From positions 15,258,275 to 15,322,274 of the forward strand of contig JAJEKV010000010.1 of assembly GCA_021234155.1 (NCBI GenBank): 64,000 nt of DNA. The letters are read 5' to 3'. The notes below the pieces were generated by a model, which ran no database searches, was not told the DNA's origin, and saw only the letters and a program-made list of their open reading frames with translations. A program made the translations under genes and the position numbers. Positions 49,126-59,592 of the stretch are shown piece after piece. How positions within the stretch are numbered: the first letter of the stretch is position 1; the number at the start of each line of letters is the position of its first letter. The DNA comes from Isoetes taiwanensis (lineage: Eukaryota; Streptophyta; Lycopodiopsida; Isoetales; Isoetaceae).

Positions 49126-51904
49126 TCACCACATGTCTCCACAAGAACACAAGCCATCATTGAAATGATGAACCCAACTGCTCTCACGAAGAACTATTTC
49201 ACGTCTTTCAATCCTGGAAATAATCTTGCTGGCATTATGGCAATCATTGCACATTCTCAAGCTTTTGGTCACACGAAGCGTGTGGCCTTGTGGAGTGTGA
49301 AGCAGCCCAAAAGCAATAGCCAGTTTCTCAGCATGGCCACACAATGCAGTCTCTTTCTCATTATCAGATAGAGGTCTCAATACAAGGTCGACATTTGGTA
49401 CATATCCTTCTTTTTTTTTCACGCTGAATTTAGAGTTTCTAACAGTGCCATGACTTCTGCATTTTCATTGTCCCCAACGACAAACTCGTGCACCTTCTTG
49501 TTGATCTCTATTAATGCCCTTGCAGGTTTTTTTACTGCTCCTGCAGCTTTTCTCAATTCTTCTATTCTGTTTGCGTCATCCCGCCTGCCAGCAGTTGCAT
49601 AAATACTGGCCATAAGTACATAAGAAGCAGAATGTTCTGCATTTATTTGGACAAGCCTCTGAAAGCAACTTAATCCTAGGTCTACTTCTGTATATGTTTT
49701 GCAGGCACTAAGCAAAGCAATCCACGTTTCTCTAGATGGCAATGGTTCTGCATTTTCAAGTAACCTTACTGCCTCATGCAAATGTCCGGATCGCCCAAGA
49801 AGGTCAATCATACAATTGTAGTGGTCTATTGTTGGTGAAATGTCATATTTTTTTCTCATCATATTGAAATACTGCTGGCCTTGTACCATCAGGCTGGCAC
49901 GGCTGCATGCTGTAAGAAGAGATAAAAAAGTAACAGCATCAGGCTTTACACCTTGGCTTTGCATGTTTTCAAAACACTGCACGGCCATGTTACCATCATG
50001 GTTCATTCCATACCCTCTTATAATTGCAGAATAAGAGATGACATCTTGAATAGGGAGCTTGTCAAATGCATCCCTTGCTTCTGCAACAAAGCCACATTTA
50101 GCATACATATCAACCAAGCTGCTGTTAACGAAGAGATCTTCCTCTAACCCCTTTTGTGTAACTTCAAAGTGCATTTTCCTGCCCCTTTCTATAGCTCCTA
50201 GATTACTACATGCTTTCAAACCGCAAACATATGTGATAGCATTGGGAGAGACTCCCTCCAATGGCATCTGTTCAATACATCCAAGTGCCTTCTGATCAAG
50301 CCCAGCTTCTACGTATCCAGCAATGAAGGCATTCCACAACACTAAGTCTCTATCGGGCAACTTGTCAAAGACTTCCTGTGCTTCAGGAAGTGAGCCACAC
50401 TTGATATACATCATGGCCAAAACATTACCAAGAAAAGGATCTCCCTCAAACCCTTGCGAGACATCTCAGTGTGAATTTCTCGACCTTTATCTAAAGTGCC
50501 CAAGTTGGTACAGGCTTTCAAGGTGCACACAAATGTAACTGCATTTGGTGGTACACCCTGGGACTTCATCCTCTCAAAACAGTTAAGTGCTTCCTGACTA
50601 AGACCAGTTTCGGGCATAAGCAGCAATTATTGAAGTCCATGATATAACGTCTCGGACTGCCATCTTATCAAACACATTTCGTGCATCTGTAACTGATCCG
50701 CATTTGGCATACATGTCAATTAGACTGTTGCTAATAGAAATATCCTTTTCAAGTCCTCTTGAGCAATGCTCTTATGTAGCTCACGCCCTTTATCCAGTGC
50801 TCCTATGCTGCCACATGCTTTCAAGATGCAGCAAAATGTCAACACATCTGGACACAGGCCTTCTGCTTGCATCTGTTCAAAGCACTTCAAAGCTTCCTTA
50901 CCAGATCCAATTTCTGCATATCCTGCAATTACGGCAGTCCAAGATACAACATGCCGGACTGGTAGCCTGTCAAAGACATCCTGTGCCTCTAGAAGTGAGC
51001 TACATTTTGCATACATGCCAACTAATGTATTGCCAACAAAAGGATCACTGTCAAGGGCCTTTCTAGAAACCTCAGCATGTATTTCTCGACCCTTGTCTAT
51101 TGCTCCTATGCTGCCACAAGCTTTTAAGGTGCAGACATAAGTGATGGCATCTGCACGAATACCCTTCAATTGCATCTGTTCAAACAAATTAATGGCATCT
51201 AGACAAACTCCATTCTCAACATAGCCGGCAATTAATGAGTTCCATGATACGACATCCTTAAGTGGCAGATTGTCAAAGACTTCTCGAGCATTGACAAGCG
51301 AACCACACTTGGCATACATGTCAACCAAACCATTGCCAACATACATATCTCTTTCAAATCCCTTTTCTTTGATCTGTTCATGAATTTTTTGTCCACCTTC
51401 TATGTCTTTAACCCTGCCACATGCTCTCAGTAAAGCTGTAATGGTATGGCTACTAGGACTGGTGCCATCCCTTAGCATTTTCTCATAGAGGTCAAGTGCA
51501 AGTTTTGGTTGCCCACACTCAATGTAACCTAATATAAGATAAGTCCATGAATGCTCGTTTGGATAAAGCGATCTGTCAAAAGCCTCCTGAGCATCAGACA
51601 CACTGCCACATTGCACAAACATAGGCACAACATGGTTTCCTACTTCCATCCCAGTATTATTAATGTGTTCATGTGCACATTTGGCATGCCTCAGATCCTT
51701 TTTCTTCCTACATTTATGTAATATACAAAGAAAGCTTGACAGGGAAGGTTCTTCGGCAATGTGAGTATGTATATCGTCAATGCTCGGTACCTGCGCATCA
51801 TTATCAATATGCAGCTCCAGGAATTTAGTTGCGTTTTGCATGTGATGCAAAGTTGATAAAGCATTCTCTGCTCTGCCCACATTGTAAATTTGGTCCTTAA
51901 GCAT
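49126..51904 (-). pseudogene. PPR-DYW organellar RNA-editing protein, four frameshifts
   Basis: PLS-class pentatricopeptide repeat protein with E, E+ and DYW domains. The family binds organellar RNA and deaminates specific cytidines. Frame one (51904-50720) carries about 390 residues of repeats ([31 protein letters not shown]). The reading then shifts near 50758, 50612, 50445 and 49422, after which similarity resumes each time. The last part holds E/E+ residues (ETWIALLSACKTYTEVDLG) and a DYW domain with the Zn/deaminase motif HAEKLAIAFGLL, CNDCHNASK and C-terminal CSCGDMW, where DMW replaces the usual DYW. There are few or no in-frame nonsense changes between the shifts, so decay is young, or some shifts are sequencing errors. 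The in-frame stop upstream (about 51994) leaves 51904 as the first ATG, so the N-terminal targeting peptide is missing or on another exon. Confidence 0.9.
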
Positions 51905-53735
51905 ATTCTTGATCCAAGTTGAGTTATTATATCCATCTGCCCAAAATTCCTCCTTCCTTTTAAAATCTGCAATTGCTGAACTTGCCTGCTAGGTTTATGC
52001 AATCAGTTTCAGATCATGATCTTCAACCTATAAAAAAAAATAAACTATCTATACTTACTTTGTTATTTCTGTTACCCAACAACTGTGACTTATTTGCAAA
52101 GCGCTCGTTCCATAAGGGTTGGTTTAAATTACCAACTGAAGGGGCAGCTTCAGAAGAAGAATGCAGCCTAGTGCGAGAGTGCCGGCCTAAAGGGAAGGCT
52201 CCCCTGGGCCTGGGCATGTCTACCTGAAGATGAAGAACCCCATAACCCAAAGGGGCCGAAATGTCGTTAGTGGCTAGCCAGATTGTTCGATTTCATTTGT
52301 GGGGTGCGATGTCAGGTACAGCGCAGTAGTTGCTATTGCAATTGTGGAAAATTGGAAATACTAGGGTTCAAGGAGGCATACGACAATGGTAGGTATCTAA
52401 GGTCTTGAAGCCCATATGTATCAATGTTGGGCAAAGTCCGCGGCACTATGCAAATCGTCCATCTAGGTTTGCAATTTTACCGTTCAACATGCCAATCATC
52501 CGACACGGTTTTCTCCAACCGAAATTTATCAAGTGAAGGAAAATGGGGTCTGCTGAAGATTAGGACTGTCTATTGCCACCCTAGTTGTGCATGATCAAGT
52601 TCTAGTTTCACTTTACTATTTCTTTTTTTGAACTCTTGAAATCGAGAGAGGGCATTTATCGATGTATCTTTTCCTAATATGATCTTCGATGTCTGGTTTG
52701 GGGGGAAGATTGCCTACCAAAGTCATTTGCGCTGGCATATTTGCTTCTAGGTGGATATATAATGCTTTTGGGATGTTGATGCTTAGTTTTTTTCTCGATT
52801 CGTCTTTCCTTATTGCCCATTCTTTGTTTTATCTGGGCCAGTTTGATCAGGTAGGATGTTGAGTTTTTTATGGGCTACACCCTGGGTTTGTAGCGATTGG
52901 TTTTTAGCTCGCAATCATGCATCCTGATTAGAGGTCTGCAGGCAAAACATAGCATTTCCCTATGTTAATATTCAAAGAAGTAAATTCCAGTTGTTAGTGT
53001 TCCGATTGACTCATTTAGCAACAGAAAGTAGTGATTCGAGTTCTAGAAATTCGATTAGGTTGGCAGGAAAATTTTTGATAGGGTGCAAAAAGTTTGCCCA
53101 ATACTGTGTATGAATGCCCAAAAGGTTGTTGGTCTCTCTAGCCAAATTATTGATAGTCAGACGAGCCATAGTACCCAAGAATAGGTTGTGATGCGTTCTC
53201 TTGGTTAGCCGGCTTTCTTACGCATGTTCTTCCTCGTCCGACATAGCATGGGTCATGCAACCTGCACGTGTGGCCTTGACTGGGGGGACGCCGATAGCAG
53301 GCCATTGTGCGGGTTGCTTGCTCCCAACCCCATATTGTCAATCACTTGCCGCCCAAATCAAATCGAGGTGTCAGGTGATAGTATATCTCCCAACCGACTA
53401 CTTGCATAACGACTATTATCTGTAGAGAAAGCTGCATTGAGATATATCCAAATGGATGCTACCAATGTGGACTTTTACCACCACATCAATTTTCCATCTT
53501 GCTCAGTTCTTTGAAGCAATCCTTTCCAACCTTTCCAATTTTATCTTTATAGAATCCACTGGCCAAAGCTCCAAGGTCGACAACTCTAAACCACTAAAAT
53601 ATTATTGCAATTATAGCAATGTTGTCCACTTTGTTAACTGAACTTGTCCTCGACCAATAGCATGTCTATTGTAGAAGTGCATAGGATCCCGTAGTATAGT
53701 CACTCCTTCTAATTCTTTTTCTGCACTAATGATGA
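51905..53735. other. intergenic, no gene seen
   Basis: Upstream side of the PPR gene. An acceptor-like CCTAG near 51993 (minus) could mark an intron before the PPR frame, but no 5' exon with a transit peptide is recognisable. The rest is AT-rich sequence with short frames. Confidence 0.45.
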
Positions 53736-53741
53736 GAATGA

Positions 53742-53779
53742 TTTTTTATCGTCCACTGAGGCCAATCGGCCTATCAACC
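53742..53779 (-). mobile_element. LINE 3'-end scrap
   Basis: The minus strand reads GATAGGCCGATTGGCCTCAG followed by TGGACGATAAAAAA, nearly the same as the 3' end of the LINE at 27185-27219. Only the last about 40 bases of the element are present, as expected from an extremely 5'-truncated insertion or erosion. Confidence 0.75.
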
Positions 53780-55059
53780 AACCTATATGAGTTCTATGCA
53801 AATAACATTTGGCAACTTTAAAAAGTATGACATGAATGCAGTCCATCTATCTGCTCTGACACTGGACAAGTTCTTCTTTCCTTGACCCAAATTGATAAGC
53901 CTGTTCTAGAAGAGTTGCCAATGGAAGTGCAGCATGATATTTTGCAAAACATCCCAAGACATCAGCCTGTTTTTCTAAATTGTAACAACAAAACTGAAAT
54001 GACTTCTAATGTAGAGGATTAAGTGAGAATGGGTATGATGGACCAATAATGGTCCCGTAGACAACTCTAGCGTTTAACGGACTTTAAAAACACACTTTCT
54101 TGGCTATGTGTTTTACGATGTGTTAGTCACATAAAGGTCATTATTTTTGAATATAGGGAAGACCTCACACCTTTTCAACACCTAAAGGTCATTATTTTGA
54201 ATACAGGAAGACCTCACACCTTTTCAAATCTGTAAAGAGGGGAAGAGCTAAGCAAGATGAGAGAAGTTGACATAAAAAAATGGGCAGTTTACTAATGAAG
54301 CATGGCTATAATTCAGGATCATCGGCCTTCTCACCTTTGGAATGGTTATATGTAGCCTTGCCTTCATCTTCATTCGTTTATTTGGTTCTATTTTTTTGTT
54401 TTGTTTTGTTTTGTTTTACTATACCAGGACCTTGTCCTCTAGTTTTGTTGTGGGCTTAATGCCCGTGTTCTCTATTGTCCTATAGCGCGCGCTTGGTAGT
54501 CCTTGTGGACTTTGAAATCCATTCTTCCATCCATATAAAGAAATTTAAAATTTGTGAAGGGTCAAGATTCCATGTAACGTAATTGTCGATCCATGTTGTG
54601 GTACATGTATGCAATCTTGACCTTATAGCCACTAACCCCATTCACCTCCCAGAATTCAAAGGAGTAATACAAAAGCTCTGTCATAAGCTTCTGAGTTTTA
54701 TTGGCATAGAGAGATCCGGAATCATCACCAATGTCAGAAAAATTAGAGTCGTCACAGTTAAAATTCTGAATAAGAACTTTAATAAAAATAATACTATAAA
54801 AAGACCATTTCTTAGCAAGATTAGGAGAATGAGTGACCAACAAATATTCTGAAGGTGTCAACCATTTGGCTCGGAATCGGATGGGACGCGTGAGAGGATG
54901 CAACCCGTGAAAGCACACAAATGGTATATGTTGTGGTGCATACATGTTCTTTGCAATGATTGAACTAAGATTTTTATCGTACGTATGTTATGTTGTGTGT
55001 TATCCTTCCTATGTAATTGAGTGTCTAATTTCTGTTCTCCCCTATTTTGTTCCTTAAAA
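53780..55059. other. intergenic, no gene; ~50-bp duplication at 54127-54228
   Basis: AAAGGTCATTATTTTTGAAT followed by A.AGG.AAGACCTCACACC and TTTTCAA is present twice back to back. The 127-codon minus frame at 54562-54945 shows no domain. Confidence 0.5.
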
Positions 55060-55985
55060 ATTCCTAAAGCATGACACGTGTACTGTGTGCATTCATTGAT
55101 TATAAAGCATTTATTGCAGCCATTAATAACCTCGAATATTGTGTGCATTTATTGATTATAAAGCATTTATTGCGGGCATTAATTTCAGATTTGAGGCATT
55201 TATGAGCATTTATGGCGGAGGAAGATATGAGCATTACCATAGGATGACACGTTGCATTCATCGCATTTATGGCAAATTTGTGCACTTTGCATTTATTGCG
55301 GCCATTAATACACTTTGCATATTTTTGTGGCCATTAATACGACATGTGTGCACTTTGCATTTATTGTAGCCATTAATACCTTTTGCATTTATTGCGGCCA
55401 TTAATACGCTTTGCATTTATTGCGGCCATTAATACGCTTTGCATTTATTGCGAATTATCAAAGCACGACATGTGTGCACTTTGCATTTATTGCGGCCATT
55501 GGCAAATTTGTTAGAAGATATCAATCCCAATATATATAGAATCTTAATGATATCCATTTTAGGATAATTATGGATATGAAATATATATCGAATGATATTA
55601 ATGATTACATGCGAGTTGTGATATAGGCACTTGGCATAAATATAGCCCTAGATTAGTCATGTGTGTCGATCATCCAACAAAACTCCATCTTATAAATAGA
55701 AGGCCTTCTTATTGTCTCTACGCATTGAGAGCACTTGAAGAGCTATTGTGAGCGCTTCTCTTCTGCTTCACTAATTGCATGCAAGGTAAATATTCTCCCA
55801 TTTTATAATTTCTAAATTAGAGTTAGAATGTAAGATCTTACGAAGTTGCTTCACATCAATCTAGAATCACTTGGCCATTGCAGAAGAGAATGTTGAACGT
55901 TAACTAGGGTCCAACTGCACAGTTTTGAAAAAGAGAAATGTTTGCCTTGGCCTTGCTGATAAATTTCTTGTATATATAATAATAA
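55060..55985 (+). mobile_element. inverted-repeat element, right copy
   Basis: Reverse-complement partner of 41126-42530. It begins with the GCATTTATTGCGGCCATTAA minisatellite (about 55080-55500), continues into unique sequence with a strong TATA box (CTTATAAATAGAAGG, about 55691-55705), a leader, a possible donor at AAG|GTAAAT (about 55784), and ends GATAAATTTCTTGTATATA. The extra 450 bases and the 95-bp duplication of the left copy are absent. The TATA box and leader suggest that the family is, or was, transcribed toward its outer end. Confidence 0.85.
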
Positions 55986-55989
55986 TAAC

Positions 55990-56640
55990 ATATATAACTC
56001 TCATGGGCAAGATGCTTTAGTATTTCGGTAAGTAAAAAATGACGAAAATAGGGTTTGAGGACAGCTTTGCCGATGGATTCAAGACAGCTCCGTTTGGCTA
56101 TGGCTATGGCGACAGGCTCGGTCTGGCTATGGCGACAGGTTCCAGCTTCTAAGCTGTCAAATGCATGTTATTTGCTATTTCTTTGGCTCTGCACCGGCCT
56201 CCGTTGTTGTCGCAATTTTGCTTTTTTGAAGGCGACTCGCCACACATTCATGAAGCATGCAGATATAAAAGCCCAGAGTTCCTGCCGCTCTGCTTGCTCC
56301 AAGATTGGGCTATTCTGTATATTCGTGTATGGCAATATGCTTGGTGTTCTGGCAATGATTTGTCTGCTGGTCATGTTCCGATAAGCTTTTTATCTTTGTT
56401 CTTCAATATTTGTAGTTCAATATTTGTAGTATGGGTGTTTGAAGCCTGCAAATGGGCGATGGATTCTGATATAGACAAGTTTACAGTAATATTTGTGAAA
56501 TCCATAGATGTATATTACCTTCCCAGCCAGTTGCCTAGTCACAGTATTAAACATGCTCACCGCCGTTTGAAACTGCTAATTAAAATTATGCAGGTCATTC
56601 AAATCAGAATTTGGCCTGCATCTTCCCTAGCCATTTTCAA
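55990..56640. other. no recognised gene; GCTATGGCG words
   Basis: Three GCTATGG words fall in 56070-56145 (GGCTATGGCTATGGCGACAGG and TGGCTATGGCGACAGG). The 191-codon frame at 56165-56740 is Cys/Leu/Phe-rich and ends in a direct duplication; I regard it as accidental. Confidence 0.4.
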
Positions 56641-56650
56641 AGGAAGTCCC

Positions 56651-56716
56651 CAAATACTGTGGTTACATACACCGCAAAAGCCTCAAATACTGCGGTCACA
56701 TACACCGCAAAAGCCT
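56651..56716. repeat. 33-bp direct duplication
   Basis: CAAATACTGYGGTYACATAC followed by ACCGCAAAAGCCT occurs at 56651 and 56684, with two differences. Confidence 0.9.
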
Positions 56717-56765
56717 GTAAAGCTGCAACAACCTCTTTAGACAACCAAGGAGGAGGCATATGCAG

Positions 56766-56987
56766 GATGAAGAAATCTTTTTCAAGGACTATGCAGAGTC
56801 TCGCAAGAAACTTTCTGAGCTAGGTTGCAAGGAAACTTCTCCAGCATTGGCAGCTCTAAGCAGTAATACACCTGTTAGTACCTCAACCATACTTGCACAA
56901 GGGGCCTTTGGACTTGCTGTCTCAGCAGTTATTGTTGTTGTCTCAAGTTATCTGTACGAGGTCCAGAGAAAGACTGCGGTGAAATGA
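56766..56987 (+). CDS. last exon of membrane-anchored (peroxisomal-type) ascorbate peroxidase
   Basis: The exon reads DEEIFFKDYAESRKKLSELG, the conserved end of the APX peroxidase fold, then a Ser/Thr-rich linker, a hydrophobic anchor (ILAQGAFGLAVSAVIVVVSS) and YLYEVQRKTAVK before the TGA. A single C-terminal anchor followed by a short basic tail is the layout of peroxisomal or microsomal APX3-type enzymes, which reduce H2O2 with ascorbate. It is preceded by ATATGCAG, a good acceptor. No upstream APX exon (heme ligands, WHDAGT motif) is recognisable within the preceding 5 kb. The gene therefore has a very long preceding intron, or this is a stranded 3' fragment. The exon itself is intact. Confidence 0.75.
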   Translation, partial: DEEIFFKDYAESRKKLSELGCKETSPALAALSSNTPVSTSTILAQGAFGLAVSAVIVVVSSYLYEVQRKTAVK

Positions 56988-58925
56988 CAAGGTTCCTTCC
57001 TGATATGCCTTCCTTGTTGTATTTCTAAGTTGGATATCTAAGTGCACTTAGAGCAATGTAAACTATCGGCTGCTATCGATCATTATTCTTTATATAGGTT
57101 TTACAGGTTGCTGAGAAACCAAATTTAATAATGCAAATTGATCTACACATGCCTATATCCCCAAATTGTTGGGTTGAATCTCTTTTGATATGCTGACACA
57201 TGAAAAATAATATTCTGTTAAATTTCAATTTCATCATTGAAAGCACGATCAAAGCAGCATGCAACAGGAAGTAGTATGGAGCAGCAACAATTATGAGTAA
57301 TTTAAGGTTTATGGTTATCTAGCATATTTAAGCATCAAAAGAGGTTCAGCAAGTTGATGATAGAGATATAGAAGTTTTTTATGAAGAGATCGATGACTGT
57401 TGATTATTCAATCCTCTAACATAGGAGGTCTTTGTATCTTGGAAATATAATCAATCCTTGAACAAGGAAGGTCTTTGTATCTTGGAAATCTGAAGAGTAG
57501 ACACTGATAATGATAAGTAATGTTCAAAGTTTATCAATGTTTTATACGATATTAATGGATCCAATATACAAAAGGATGTTATTGCAGACCAACATGTCCA
57601 CATGTTATGACATGAGCATTCTTTTCAAGTGATACAATAATATCACATCCAAAAAAGCAAAACGAACGCGATGCAGAATTATCACATATACATGTTCTTA
57701 GCACATTTTATTTCTAGAACAATGGGACTATTGCAATTTAAGAAGACATAACATTCTTTCTTTTCGTTGCTAATCGGTGAAGAAAGACGGTTCAATACAT
57801 AGTTGACTGCTTGATTTTCACCCCTTTTTCACCTCTTATCTTATCTTATCTTCAACCAAGGATAACTTATTTAAGGAGACTATGCTCAAATAAAACCCAT
57901 GTTCTCAACCCTCGTCTATCCTATTGGCGAAAAAACACGAGGCAACAACATGAATTAAGTCCCCTAGTTCTCAAATTCACGCCCACACTTTTCAACGTAG
58001 ATAAGTCAATACAAAAGAATCTTCTCACACAAATTCTTCATTATTAAGTCCTATATTTCGAAAAAATCTTTTGCACCATTCTAAAGATACACAAATCCGC
58101 CCTTGCATGAGTAAGTCAGGGAAGAGAAATGTTCGCGGCGGCCTTGGCCACCGTGATAAATTTCTTGTATATAAAAACATTTCGGCCCCTTCAAAACAGC
58201 GGACCCTGTAGGGCCATAAGAGGGTACCCATTCATTTTATTTATATTTTTATAAAATCATGAAAGTTATAAAATACCTAGATATACCCGACAACAAATAG
58301 ATCCTTGTGAGAGACAGCTGAGAGAAACATATTACAGTATTAGTTATGCCAAAACTGATCCAGATTGACATGTCCCATGGCTCACAAATTGAAGCGTGAC
58401 TTTTTAAGCCAATGTGGTCATGACATGGGACACTTGAAGCAAACAAAAAACTCGTCTCTAGCTGCTTTACATGTGAAGTCACAAGTATAACTTGTGGTTG
58501 TTACTATCAAATAAAAGATCTGGTAGACTGCATAGACCACAAATGGTCTGACCTGGTCTAAATCTCAAATTTAATGCTCGTCAAGATTAATGTCAGGCAG
58601 TTCATATCTGTATCGCTGTGAAACAAATAAGTGAACATAATTTTTCTTTGAGCTCCGCTACTTTATATGACTAAATACAAATATATTTTGCCACATAAAG
58701 CATCTTGAACATCCGAAAAGAAGTATCTTAATATTGTTAAAAGAATCAACAAAGATAATCTTATCTTCTAATACTGCACGATCAATAGCTGATCTAAGTA
58801 AACCCCGCACGTTTTCTGGCTTGGCATAAATAAACCAAAGCCACTACAAGAGGTGGGAATTAAGGCCATCTGTGTTTACAAGTCCAAAATATCATAAAAA
58901 CATGTAGCATCATTGGTATTTTAGA
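56988..58925. other. intergenic, no gene; CACTA-like end remnant at ~58133
   Basis: A direct duplication of GGTCTTTGTATCTTGGAAAT with period of about 43 lies at 57427-57490. Short + and - frames are unremarkable. At 58133-58172 the inverted-repeat family terminus is present alone (separate entry). Confidence 0.5.
58127..58172 (+). mobile_element. solitary terminus of the inverted-repeat family
   Basis: AGAGAAATGTTCGCGGCGGC followed by CTTGGCCACCGTGATAAATTTCTTGTATATA matches the outer ends of the two larger copies (41126-41170 inverted, 55930-55985), without the rest of the element. It is a truncated or minimal member. Confidence 0.7.
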
Positions 58926-58928
58926 GCA

Positions 58929-59510
58929 TTGCATGTGCATTCATGAGCTGATTTTAAAGGCTGGATTTGAATATGAAAACTCCGGGGCAACTACTCGCAT
59001 AGGGGATATAGAACTTTCGAGATGTATGCAGGCTGCAAATGTACTACAATATGATATTATTTTGTGGAGTGAGTAGACATGTATAGTGCTTGATAGTTTG
59101 CCAAATCGTGATCCTACTTGAAATACAGTGGTTAATGGATATAGTCACCATATTCAAACCATTCAAACCGAGACATTCGTCCAGATAGTGTAACATTTCT
59201 GAGGTTCTTAGACATGGCATTCGCATTAATAAGCAGATTAGGAAATGCCCTTGTTGATCTGTATGCTAAGTGTGGAGAATGGAAGGAGGCCAACAGAATC
59301 TTCGAAGAATTACCAAACTGTTGTATCATGGGATGGAATTATCACACAGCTTGGAGATGTCCAAATGGATGACCATTCCTTAAAGAGAAGTGGTGTTGAA
59401 CCTGACTTCTATTGATATTTTTACTGCATTTAGTCAATACTCTGGGGTCAACAACAAGATACTGCTGCTAGCCATGGATAAGGTTACAACAAAATTATAT
59501 AAGGTCAACG
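58929..59510 (+). pseudogene. decayed PPR fragment
   Basis: Pieces of PLS-type PPR repeats are visible in order on the + strand: CIHELILKAGFEYE (about 58937-58978), GDIELSRCMQAANVLQYDII (about 59005-59062), GNALVDLYAKCGEWKEANRI followed by FEELPNCCIMGWNYHT (about 59240-59345), and GVEPDF then FTAFSQYSG (about 59392-59450). Stops and frame changes separate them, and there is no DYW domain. It is a remnant unrelated in frame and strand to the PPR gene at 49-52 kb, perhaps a duplicated piece of another family member. Confidence 0.75.
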
Positions 59511-59592
59511 ATAGTATTCAATCAATATATTATTTTATAGCACAGAAATTTAGCATTTGTTGTAACTTCAGAGCAACAAAGATAAAATAAAG

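Noticed and set aside
56165-56740. 191-codon frame upstream of the APX exon as its missing part
   Set aside because: It has none of the APX heme-binding or active-site motifs, and its end is built from a 33-bp direct duplication.
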